5,257 nt of DNA from an uncultured Selenomonadaceae bacterium (GTDB taxonomy: Bacteria; Bacillota; Negativicutes; Selenomonadales; Selenomonadaceae), in the NCBI GenBank assembly GCA_905235425.1, contig CAJOKY010000180.1:1-5257 (forward strand). Direction: 5' to 3'. Both the position numbers and the translations under genes were made by a program. Numbering within the stretch: the stretch's first letter is position 1; every line of letters begins with the position of its first letter. This document shows positions 1-5,257 of the stretch, in pieces. The notes below the pieces were generated by a model. That model worked only from the letters and a program-made list of their open reading frames with translations. It was not told the DNA's origin and searched no databases.

Positions 1-258
1 GATCATTTTGAAAATCATTATACTATGGATAAATTTAATGAAGATGACCGCAACGATGTTTTCGACGACGGCATTTTAAAATATCGTGACGCCCGCAAAG
101 CCGCGCTGATCCAGGCGGGGGGGGTATGGAGTCTCTTATATCTTCAAAGCAGGTTAATTATCCTCGCCTTTTTAACGCGCTGTCTCAAAATTTATTTCCG
201 GCGTTGTCAAACCAAATGCCGAGAGAATTTTACAACGGCAAGGTTGAAAATTTCTTGA
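1..258 (+). CDS. Hypothetical protein fragment, open at the window edge and out of frame after a G8 tract
   Basis: I do not recognise this protein. The frame is open from base 1. The first ATG is at 25, but bases 1-24 contain no purine-rich ribosome binding site, so translation probably enters from upstream of the window. Up to about base 116 the codons look genuine: the peptide is strongly charged (Asp/Glu-rich, then KYRDARKAALIQ) and codon choice resembles that of the neighbours. After the G8 tract at 117-124 the same frame becomes rich in Cys and Arg with AGG, CGG and CGA codons, and it stops at 256-258. That tail looks like out-of-frame reading. The real continuation is probably the frame used by the 126-581 ORF, which would be joined by one extra G or two fewer. 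With seven G the frame would instead stop at 155-157. Seen: open frame and codon change. Inferred: a single frameshifted or phase-variable gene. No function is assigned. Confidence 0.45.
   Translation, partial: DHFENHYTMDKFNEDDRNDVFDDGILKYRDARKAALIQAGGVWSLLYLQSRLIILAFLTRCLKIYFRRCQTKCRENFTTARLKIS
117..124 (+). repeat. Homopolymeric G8 tract at a reading-frame switch
   Basis: Eight consecutive G lie between a C at 116 and a T at 125. The coding signal moves from the frame of base 1 to the frame of base 126 at this point. Tract lengths of 6 or 9 G fuse the two frames into one ORF, 7 G gives a stop at 155-157, and the 8 G seen here gives a stop at 256-258. Poly-G runs of this length are known slipped-strand mutation sites in phase-variable genes of other bacteria. 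They are also common places for sequencing and assembly errors, and the sequence alone cannot separate the two. Confidence 0.6.
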
Positions 259-581
259 CATGCCTGAACTTGACTTCATACCTTAAAGGAAAAGTACTGG
301 ACGATAACAGCGCCGATATTTTTGAAGAAATGTCGTTAATAGCGCTTTACAAATCGCTTTTTGCAGAGATAATGATAGCAGATGTGGAATTGTTGCTGAA
401 AGAAATGCCGAAAATTTTGGTTATGCCGTATGATGTCGTTGAGAAAATCTGCGCGTTGTTGATTGAAATACTTCCGCAAATTATGCTGATGTTTCGCATG
501 CAAAATGCTTGGCAACAGTTTACAGAATATGAACATGAATTAGAAATGCTGAAAAGTTTTAGTCGTGTTATAAAAGAATAA
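126..581 (+). CDS. Hypothetical alpha-helical protein, possibly the C-terminal part of a frameshifted gene
   Basis: I do not recognise this 151-residue protein. It looks mostly helical, with many Leu, Met, Ile and Glu. A hydrophobic stretch at residues 107-123 contains Lys, Glu and Pro, so it is not a convincing membrane segment. There is no signal peptide and no Cys/His metal cluster. ATG 126 is the only usable start in this frame after an in-frame stop at 87-89. A weak Shine-Dalgarno match, AGGCGG at 113-118, sits seven bases upstream and runs into the G8 tract, so independent initiation is possible. The alternative is that residue 1 is an internal Met of a longer protein that began in the 1-116 frame, giving about 185 residues counted from ATG 25. 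Codon use is consistent throughout. The gene ends 39 bases before the sirtuin start on the same strand. The ORF is very probably coding; its true N-terminus is uncertain. Confidence 0.6.
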   Translation: MESLISSKQVNYPRLFNALSQNLFPALSNQMPREFYNGKVENFLTCLNLTSYLKGKVLDDNSADIFEEMSLIALYKSLFAEIMIADVELLLKEMPKILVMPYDVVEKICALLIEILPQIMLMFRMQNAWQQFTEYEHELEMLKSFSRVIKE

Positions 582-607
582 TTTTTACGAGTGATAAAAA
601 ATTTGAC

Positions 608-616
608 AGGGGTGAT
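608..616 (+). promoter_or_regulatory. Ribosome binding site that fixes the sirtuin start
   Basis: AGGGGTGAT lies four bases before ATG 621 and matches the anti-Shine-Dalgarno complement AGGAGGTGAT apart from one missing base. The alternative in-frame GTG at 591 has only AT-rich sequence upstream, so 621 is preferred. Confidence 0.6.
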
Positions 617-620
617 TTGT

Positions 621-1349
621 ATGACGGACGTTGAAAAACTTCGTAAAATTTTATCTGAAAGCCGCCGCGCAGTTTTCTTCGGCGGAGCGGGTATGTCAAC
701 TGAATCGGGTATACCGGATTTTCGCAGTGCAGGCGGCATTTACAATCAAAAACTGCATCAAAATTTTAGCCCTGAGGAAATGGCGTCGTACAGCTTTTTT
801 GTCAAGCACCCTGAAGAATTTTTTAACTTCTACCGCAAGAGATTTATTTACCTTGACGCTAAACCCAATGCCGGTCATTTGGCGCTTGCAGAATTGGAAC
901 GACGCGGAAATTTGGCGGCGGTAGTTACTCAAAATATTGACGGTCTTCACCAACTTGCCGGTTCAAAAAATGTTTACGAACTTCACGGCTCAATACGTCG
1001 CGCTTATTGTACAAAATGCGGCGAAATGTACGGCGTCGAATACATTTTAAATAATACTCCTATACCGTACTGCGAAAAGTGCGGCGGCATTGTAAAGCCT
1101 GACGTTGTATTATTTGAAGAGGGTTTGGACAGCGATATTTTAACTGCGGCGATTGATGCAATTTCGGCGGCTGATACATTGATTGTCGGCGGTACAAGCC
1201 TTGTAGTGTATCCTGCGGCGGGGCTTGTCGATTATTTTGACGGCGAACATTTGATTTTGATTAATAAGAGCGAAACCCGCGCAGATAAATTCGCCGAATT
1301 GGTGATTCGTGACAATATCGGCGAGACGCTGAATCAAGCCGTTATGTAA
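621..1349 (+). CDS. cobB: Sir2-family NAD-dependent protein deacylase (sirtuin)
   Basis: Sirtuins remove acyl groups from protein lysines in the cytoplasm, consuming NAD+ and releasing nicotinamide and O-acetyl-ADP-ribose. Known targets in bacteria include acetyl-CoA synthetase. The 242-residue product has the family motifs in order: the NAD-binding GAGMSTESGIPDFRS at 22-36; TQNIDGLH at 103-110; the catalytic His122 in LHGS; a zinc site of Cys130/Cys133 and Cys151/Cys154; KPDVVLFEE at 159-167; and GTSLVVYPAAG at 191-201. Length is normal for a single-domain bacterial enzyme. The segment at 50-74 (SPEEMAS, then FFVKHPEEFFNFYRKRF) resembles the common Firmicutes deacetylases and lacks the Tyr-X-X-Arg pair typical of class III desuccinylases, so deacetylation is the likely main activity. 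ATG 621 is chosen over GTG 591 because of its ribosome binding site. No partner acetyltransferase or acs gene is in view. The symbol cobB is a family-level name. Confidence 0.93.
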   Translation: MTDVEKLRKILSESRRAVFFGGAGMSTESGIPDFRSAGGIYNQKLHQNFSPEEMASYSFFVKHPEEFFNFYRKRFIYLDAKPNAGHLALAELERRGNLAAVVTQNIDGLHQLAGSKNVYELHGSIRRAYCTKCGEMYGVEYILNNTPIPYCEKCGGIVKPDVVLFEEGLDSDILTAAIDAISAADTLIVGGTSLVVYPAAGLVDYFDGEHLILINKSETRADKFAELVIRDNIGETLNQAVM

Positions 1350-1353
1350 AATT

Positions 1354-1359
1354 AAGGAG
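1354..1359 (+). promoter_or_regulatory. Ribosome binding site of the antitoxin gene
   Basis: AAGGAG sits eight bases before ATG 1368. An alternative GTG start at 1359 overlaps this site and would have no site of its own, so ATG 1368 is the start. The site begins five bases after the sirtuin stop codon, consistent with co-transcription. Confidence 0.75.
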
Positions 1360-1367
1360 TGAAAACA

Positions 1368-1631
1368 ATGACTGCTTTACGTCAAGAAGCGTTGCAGATG
1401 GTGAACGATATGCCGGAGTACTTGCTCGAGGCACTTCTTCAAAATTTGAAAAATTTTAAAAATAGGCAATTCGATGAGCAGGACAATGAAAAAACTGTTG
1501 ATCCTAAAAAGGCAGCGGCATTTGCGGCAATGGAAGAATTGCGTGTGCGTAACAGAAAATATTTTCAAGGTGTAGATCTGGAACAAGAATTTTTGGAGGC
1601 AATCGATGAAAAATTTGGTAGTTCTCGTTGA
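1368..1631 (+). CDS. Antitoxin of a PIN-domain toxin-antitoxin module
   Basis: This 87-residue acidic helical protein is the probable antitoxin of the toxin gene that follows and overlaps it. Residues 1-32 (starting MTALRQEALQMVNDMPEYLL) form the N-terminal helical part seen in small Firmicutes antitoxins of the DUF2281-like/VapB-like group. A polar linker follows at about 33-47. Residues 48-85 (KKAAAFAAMEELR, then DLEQEFLEAIDEKFG) match the usual C-terminal pattern of a Lys/Ala-rich helix followed by an acidic tail, which in such systems wraps the toxin and blocks its active site. Family assignment is from memory of this pattern, supported mainly by gene order. Antitoxins of this kind often repress their own operon as a complex with the toxin, but no clear operator palindrome is visible upstream. 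The toxin's start and ribosome binding site lie inside this gene, which couples the two translations. Confidence 0.75.
   Translation: MTALRQEALQMVNDMPEYLLEALLQNLKNFKNRQFDEQDNEKTVDPKKAAAFAAMEELRVRNRKYFQGVDLEQEFLEAIDEKFGSSR
1595..1599 (+). promoter_or_regulatory. Ribosome binding site of the toxin, inside the antitoxin gene
   Basis: GGAGG lies six bases before ATG 1606 and within the last codons of the antitoxin gene. It supports a toxin start that overlaps the antitoxin by 26 nt, so ribosomes finishing the antitoxin pass over the toxin start. Confidence 0.75.
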
Positions 1632-2031
1632 TGCAAATGTTATCCTAGATTATTATCAAGAACGTGAAGGACATTTTCCCTATGCCCAACGTTTTCTGGA
1701 ATACTGCACAACGCCTAGCGTCAAAGGGTATGTATCTTTTCATAGTATATCTATTATTTGGTATGCATTAAGAAAAGGTCCTCAAAAAGAGCGTAGAAAT
1801 ATTTTAAGAGAAGTTACAAAATTGTTGACGGTTACAGCCGCTTCACATAACGCTGTTGTCGGAGCTATAGATGAAGAAAATTTTTCAGATTTTGAAGATT
1901 GTCTTCAAGAAAAATGCGCGTTGCAATGCGGCGCTGATTATATCGTAACAAGAAATGTCAAAGATTTTAAAACGTCGAAAATTCCCGCTGTAACCCCTGC
2001 GGAAATGTGCGAAATACTTTCTAAAAATTAA
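1606..2031 (+). CDS. PIN-domain ribonuclease toxin (PIN_3-like)
   Basis: PIN-domain toxins are Mg2+-dependent ribonucleases that arrest growth by cutting RNA (tRNA or rRNA in studied VapC proteins) when the antitoxin is lost. The 141-residue product is one complete PIN domain. The N-terminal strand carries VDANVILD, with Asp9, Asn11 and Asp15. The signature SDFEDCLQ at 94-101 supplies Asp95 and Asp98. The C-terminal block GADYIVTRNVKDF at 109-121 supplies Asn117 and Asp120. This order, and the DFED...GADYIVTRN...KDF spacing, fit the PIN_3 (PF13470-like) group. The second position of the catalytic set, usually Glu, Asp or Asn in a segment like HTITNIFYILRK, reads HSISIIWYALRK (46-57) and appears to be Ile50, so activity could be altered. 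The frame overlaps the antitoxin by 26 nt. The target RNA cannot be predicted. Confidence 0.85.
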   Translation: MKNLVVLVDANVILDYYQEREGHFPYAQRFLEYCTTPSVKGYVSFHSISIIWYALRKGPQKERRNILREVTKLLTVTAASHNAVVGAIDEENFSDFEDCLQEKCALQCGADYIVTRNVKDFKTSKIPAVTPAEMCEILSKN

Positions 2032-2040
2032 CTTTTAAAT

Positions 2041-2046
2041 TAAAAT
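2041..2046 (+). promoter_or_regulatory. Weak candidate -10 element before the efflux pump gene
   Basis: TAAAAT matches TATAAT at five of six positions and is placed so that transcription would begin shortly before the pump's ribosome binding site. It lies in an all-AT near-palindrome (TTTTAAATTAAAA, 2033-2045). The matching -35 region, inside the toxin's last codons (TTTCTA at 2018-2023), agrees with TTGACA at only three positions. The pump may instead be read through from upstream. Confidence 0.22.
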
Positions 2047-2054
2047 CTGTAAAA

Positions 2055-2061
2055 AAGGAGG
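2055..2061 (+). promoter_or_regulatory. Strong ribosome binding site for the GTG start of the pump
   Basis: AAGGAGG lies seven bases before GTG 2069. The GTG is supported because the peptide that follows (MAKFFIHRPIFA) aligns with the N-terminus of AcrB (MPNFFIDRPIFA) from the first residue. Confidence 0.85.
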
Positions 2062-2068
2062 CGGGACA

Positions 2069-5000
2069 GTGGCAAAATTTTTTATACACAGACCGATTTT
2101 CGCAATAGTAATATCGCTTATAATCGTACTGGTAGGAACATTGGCAGGCTTTCAACTTCCCATTGCGCAGTATCCGCAAATTTCGCCGCCGACAATTTCG
2201 GTAGGCACGAACTATACCGGCGCCAATGCTGAAGTTGTAGACGCGACCATTGCACAGGCGATTGAACAGCAGGTAAACGGCACGGACGGCATGGACTACA
2301 TGAGTTCAAACTCCGATGACACGGGACGATACAGCTTGCAAGTCGTCTTTGAAGTAGGCACCGATGACGATATGGACTCAGTTAAGGTTCAAAATAACGT
2401 TGCCGTTGCCAATCCCAGTTTGCCCAGCGCCGTACAAACTCAAGGCGTTACAACGCGTAAATCGTCAAATACAATGGCATTGATGCTGGCAATGTATTCA
2501 CCCGACAACAGATATGACCGCGCGTTTATGAAAAATTATGCGGACATTTATTTAATGGACGAAATAAAGCGCGTTGACGGCGTAGGTGATATTCAACTTT
2601 TCGGCTCAGATTATTCCATGAGAATTTGGCTTAATCCCGATAAATTGGCAGAAGTTGATTTAACCGTTGCCAACGTTGTAAGCGCGATAAACGAACAGAA
2701 TCAGCAGGCGGCGGCAGGTACAATCGGCTCAATGCCTGTTGCTCAAGGTCAAGAAAAACAGTACACCGGCAAATTGCAGGGGCGTCTTGTCACCGTTGAA
2801 GAGTTCAGCGACATAATTTTAAAGAGCGACGGTAAAGGCGGTTTTGTAAAATTAAAAGACGTTGCAAGAGTTGAAACGGGACAAAAAGCTTACAACATTA
2901 TCAGTAAGTTCAACGGACAAACTTCAGTCGGATTTGGTATTCAGCTTACAAGTAGCGCAAACGCTATGGAAACTGTTGCCGCAGTTCAAAAAATTATTGA
3001 ACGTGAAAAAGCTAACCTTCCGCCCGGCTTAAAGGTTGACCAAATTTTTGACAGCACGGACTATATACGCGAATCAATCGAAGAAGTTGTTCATACCTTC
3101 GTTGAAGCGTTGCTCCTCGTCGTAATTGTTATATTCGTCTTCCTGCAGAGTTGGCGTGCAACATTAATACCGTTGCTTGCCGTACCTGTTTCGTTGATTG
3201 GAACTTTCGGCGCATTCATACTGTTGGACTTTTCAATAAACACGTTGACATTGTTTGCAATGGTTTTGGCAATAGGTCTTGTCGTAGACGACGCTATAGT
3301 TGTCATTGAAAACGTTGAACACCATATGGAAAGTGGATTGACGCCGGTTGACGCGACGGAACGCGCTATGGACGAGGTTCAAGGTCCTGTTGTAGCTATC
3401 GCATTCGTACTTGCGGCGGTTTTCGTACCGGTTGCATTTTTGGGCGGTATGACGGGCGTACTTTATAGACAGTTCGCGTTGACAATAGCTATATCAATGG
3501 CTCTTTCAGCCTTCATTGCTTTAACGTTGACTCCGGCACTCTGCGCGATGATTTTAAAACCGAAAGATCCTAATGCCAAGCAGGGGATTTTGGATAAATT
3601 TTTCACCGGTTTCAATAATTGGTTTGAACGTACCAAAAATAAATATGTAAAAATAGTAGCGGGATTTATCGCACGCGCTAAACTTGCATTTCTGTTTTTG
3701 TTAATCGTCGTAGGTTTAATGGCGTTTATCTATCAAAAATTACCGTCAACCTTCGTACCTGAAGAAGATCAAGGCTACTTTATGACATCTGTCAGCTTGC
3801 CGGAAGGTACTTCAATGAATCATACACAGGAGACTATTGACAAGCTGGTAAATGCCGTTATGAAGGAAATGCCCAGTCTGCAAGGGTGTATGTCGGCTAC
3901 AGGATTTGATATACTTTCATTCGGTTCAAAACCCAGCTCAGGTATTGTAGTATGCAGTTTAGATTCATGGGGAAATCGCGGACCCGAAGCGTCTATTCAA
4001 GCTTGTATAAGAAAAATGTTCCAACTCGGTGCGCAGTACGCGCCGGAAGCTAGGGTTATCGCGTTTAACCCGCCTGCTTTACCGGGTCTCGGCAGTGTCG
4101 GCGGTTGGTCACTGCAACTTCAAGATATGTCAGGTCATACCAATGAAGAGCTTAACGAAATTGCACAGCGTATTGTTGCTAAAGCGAATCAGCGTCCCGA
4201 ACTTCAAGGCGTCCGCACCACGTTTAATATTTCGTCACCTACCATTGAATATGACATTGACCGCGAAAAGGTTAAACTTCTCGGCGTCGATATGAGCGAC
4301 GTTTTCACGGCGTTGCAGGTTAATTTCGGCGGCATGCAGGTAAACGACTTTAACCAATTCGGACGTACTTATAAAGTTATGTTGCAGTCGGACATTCTTT
4401 ACAGGAACGAGGCTGAATCTGCCAAATTTATCTACGTGAAGGGAAATGACGGGCAAAAAGTTCCGCTTGATACATTAATTACGCCGCGCAGAAGTACCGG
4501 TCCTACTCAAATTTCGCGCTTTAATATGTCCCGCGCAGTTGCAATTCAAGGTAACGCCGGACAGGGTTACAGTTCAGGAGAGGCGCTTACCGCGATTGAA
4601 GAAGTTGTACGCGAAGAGGCAGGTACAGGTTTTAATATTGAGTGGTCGGGGCAATCGCGCGAAGAGAAAAAGGCGTCAAGCTCTACAATGCAGGTTTTGG
4701 CATTGGCGTTAGTCTTCGTCTTCTTATGTCTTGCCGCGCTGTATGAAAGTTGGAGCGTACCTTTCGCCGTACTGTTCACCGTACCGACGGGAATTTTCGG
4801 CGCAGTCTTTTCAGAATATGCCTTAGCAATAATCGAGGGAATGTTTGGCATACAAAATGCCGGCTTGCAAAACAGCGTTTATATGCAGATAGGTATTATT
4901 ACAATAATAGGTTTAGCGGCGAAAAATGCCATTCTTATAGTCGAGTTTGCAAAAGTGCGCGTCGATAGAGGCATGAGACCGATTAAGGCGGCGATTGAGG

Positions 5001-5257
5001 CGGCGGGATTACGCCTTCGTCCTATTTTAATGACATCACTTGCGTTTATAATCGGTTGCTTGCCGTTGGCAATGGCGGCAGGTGCAGGTTCGGCGGCGCG
5101 TAACGGTATGGGTGTTGCGGTTGTCGGCGGAATGTTATTTGCTACGGTAATGGGAATATTTTTAATTCCTGTATTCTTCGTAATTGTCGAATCCGTAGCA
5201 GAGAAGTTTGGTTTTATGAAGCAGGAGAAGCGCAAGTCTTCAATAGATTATATGTAG
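2069..5257 (+). CDS. RND-family multidrug efflux pump, AcrB/HAE1-type inner membrane transporter
   Basis: This is the proton-driven inner-membrane subunit of a tripartite exporter. In the family it works as a trimer with a periplasmic adaptor and a TolC-like outer-membrane channel, expelling drugs, bile salts or other amphiphiles. The 1062-residue product is complete, against 1049 for E. coli AcrB. TM1 is at about 10-28, followed by the first periplasmic porter/docking loop to about 340, TM2-TM6 from 341 to 495, TM7 at about 537-555, a second periplasmic loop to about 870, and TM8-TM12 from 874 to 1040. Proton-relay residues are present: Asp407/Asp408 in AIGLVVDDAIVVIENVE, Lys952 in GLAAKNAILIVEFAK and Arg984 in RLRPILMTS. 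GVGDIQLFGS keeps Phe178 of the AcrB drug pocket, but other AcrB pocket phenylalanines appear replaced (Met136, Met608, Ile615, Val628), so the substrate range probably differs. The Gly-rich switch loop at about 614-624 differs in sequence and is about two residues longer. Cys607, Cys629 and Cys646 lie in the second loop. No adaptor gene lies immediately upstream; a toxin gene ends 37 bases before it. Confidence 0.96.
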   Translation: MAKFFIHRPIFAIVISLIIVLVGTLAGFQLPIAQYPQISPPTISVGTNYTGANAEVVDATIAQAIEQQVNGTDGMDYMSSNSDDTGRYSLQVVFEVGTDDDMDSVKVQNNVAVANPSLPSAVQTQGVTTRKSSNTMALMLAMYSPDNRYDRAFMKNYADIYLMDEIKRVDGVGDIQLFGSDYSMRIWLNPDKLAEVDLTVANVVSAINEQNQQAAAGTIGSMPVAQGQEKQYTGKLQGRLVTVEEFSDIILKSDGKGGFVKLKDVARVETGQKAYNIISKFNGQTSVGFGIQLTSSANAMETVAAVQKIIEREKANLPPGLKVDQIFDSTDYIRESIEEVVHTFVEALLLVVIVIFVFLQSWRATLIPLLAVPVSLIGTFGAFILLDFSINTLTLFAMVLAIGLVVDDAIVVIENVEHHMESGLTPVDATERAMDEVQGPVVAIAFVLAAVFVPVAFLGGMTGVLYRQFALTIAISMALSAFIALTLTPALCAMILKPKDPNAKQGILDKFFTGFNNWFERTKNKYVKIVAGFIARAKLAFLFLLIVVGLMAFIYQKLPSTFVPEEDQGYFMTSVSLPEGTSMNHTQETIDKLVNAVMKEMPSLQGCMSATGFDILSFGSKPSSGIVVCSLDSWGNRGPEASIQACIRKMFQLGAQYAPEARVIAFNPPALPGLGSVGGWSLQLQDMSGHTNEELNEIAQRIVAKANQRPELQGVRTTFNISSPTIEYDIDREKVKLLGVDMSDVFTALQVNFGGMQVNDFNQFGRTYKVMLQSDILYRNEAESAKFIYVKGNDGQKVPLDTLITPRRSTGPTQISRFNMSRAVAIQGNAGQGYSSGEALTAIEEVVREEAGTGFNIEWSGQSREEKKASSSTMQVLALALVFVFLCLAALYESWSVPFAVLFTVPTGIFGAVFSEYALAIIEGMFGIQNAGLQNSVYMQIGIITIIGLAAKNAILIVEFAKVRVDRGMRPIKAAIEAAGLRLRPILMTSLAFIIGCLPLAMAAGAGSAARNGMGVAVVGGMLFATVMGIFLIPVFFVIVESVAEKFGFMKQEKRKSSIDYM

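Noticed and set aside
19..24. TATACT as a -10 promoter element
   Set aside because: It directly abuts ATG 25, its -35 region would be outside the window, and the surrounding frame is open coding sequence.
255..283. TTGACA at 255-260 followed by an AT-containing hexamer, resembling a promoter
   Set aside because: It lies within coding sequence. The best -10 at correct spacing (CATACC) matches only three positions, and no gene starts suitably downstream.
591..620. Upstream GTG start adding ten residues to the sirtuin
   Set aside because: There is no ribosome binding site before 591, whereas ATG 621 has one. The extra residues (MIKNLTGVIC) are the translation of the ribosome binding site region.
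347..739. 130-codon minus-strand frame spanning the end of the unknown gene and the start of the sirtuin gene
   Set aside because: It runs antisense across two plus-strand coding regions, and its peptide (Ser/Ile-rich) shows no recognisable domain.
1101..1121. FEE instead of the FGE motif in the sirtuin (residues 165-167)
   Set aside because: As I recall, a Glu at this position is common in Firmicutes sirtuins, so it is not evidence of an unusual enzyme.
1346..1380. Five-base inverted repeat GTAAA/TTTAC around the antitoxin start, as a possible operator
   Set aside because: It is too short, the arms are 25 bases apart and the flanking bases do not extend the symmetry, so it is expected by chance.
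621..2031. Sirtuin plus toxin-antitoxin as a novel NAD-depleting defence system
   Set aside because: The sirtuin has a complete single-domain deacylase architecture with a zinc site. It lacks the fused sensor or effector domains of Sir2 defence proteins, and adjacency alone is not evidence of joint function.
2033..2045. AT-only palindrome TTTTAAATTAAAA after the toxin gene, as a terminator
   Set aside because: It has no GC stem and only a one-base centre, so it cannot form a stable hairpin. An A-run, not a T-run, follows.
4879..5235. 118-codon open frame on the minus strand inside the pump gene, and similar shorter ones at 4567-4851, 3091-3306 and 2118-2309
   Set aside because: They lie antisense to a clearly conserved RND coding sequence. 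Their peptides are low-complexity (Ala/Pro/Ile/Thr-rich) reflections of its codon pattern, and no domain is recognisable.

Overview
The window carries six same-strand (+) reading frames in close series, with no RNA gene, insertion sequence, CRISPR array or convincing terminator. Base composition is moderately AT-rich. Four genes have clear Shine-Dalgarno sites, mostly of the AGGAG(G) type. The combination of a Firmicutes-style sirtuin, an antitoxin/PIN pair of a type common in Firmicutes, and a full-length AcrB-like RND exporter (which needs an outer membrane) suggests a diderm, low-to-mid-GC Firmicute, for example in the Negativicutes. This is an inference from gene content only and no taxon was verified.

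Layout: (1) Bases 1-581 hold an unrecognised gene. It looks like coding sequence in one frame up to a run of eight G (117-124) and in another frame after it. It is annotated as an upstream fragment (1-258, open at the window edge) and a downstream ORF (126-581). One inserted G or two deleted G would join them, so this is a frameshift, a sequencing error or a phase-variable tract. (2) Bases 621-1349 encode a complete zinc-containing Sir2 NAD-dependent protein deacylase. (3) Bases 1368-2031 encode a two-gene toxin-antitoxin module: a small helical antitoxin and a PIN-domain ribonuclease toxin whose start lies 26 nt inside the antitoxin gene. (4) Bases 2069-5257 encode a complete 1062-residue RND (HAE1/AcrB-type) proton-driven exporter whose stop codon is the last base of the window.

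The gaps (39, 18, -26 and 37 nt) would allow one transcript from the sirtuin through the pump, but no shared function is evident. The genes more likely reflect adjacency than a pathway. The pump's usual partner, a periplasmic adaptor (AcrA-like), is not upstream of it here. I found no convincing new multi-gene system. The points most worth a second look are the G8 frame switch, the altered active-site position in the PIN toxin, the pump without an adjacent adaptor, and a possible cross-strand cysteine pair in the pump's porter domain.
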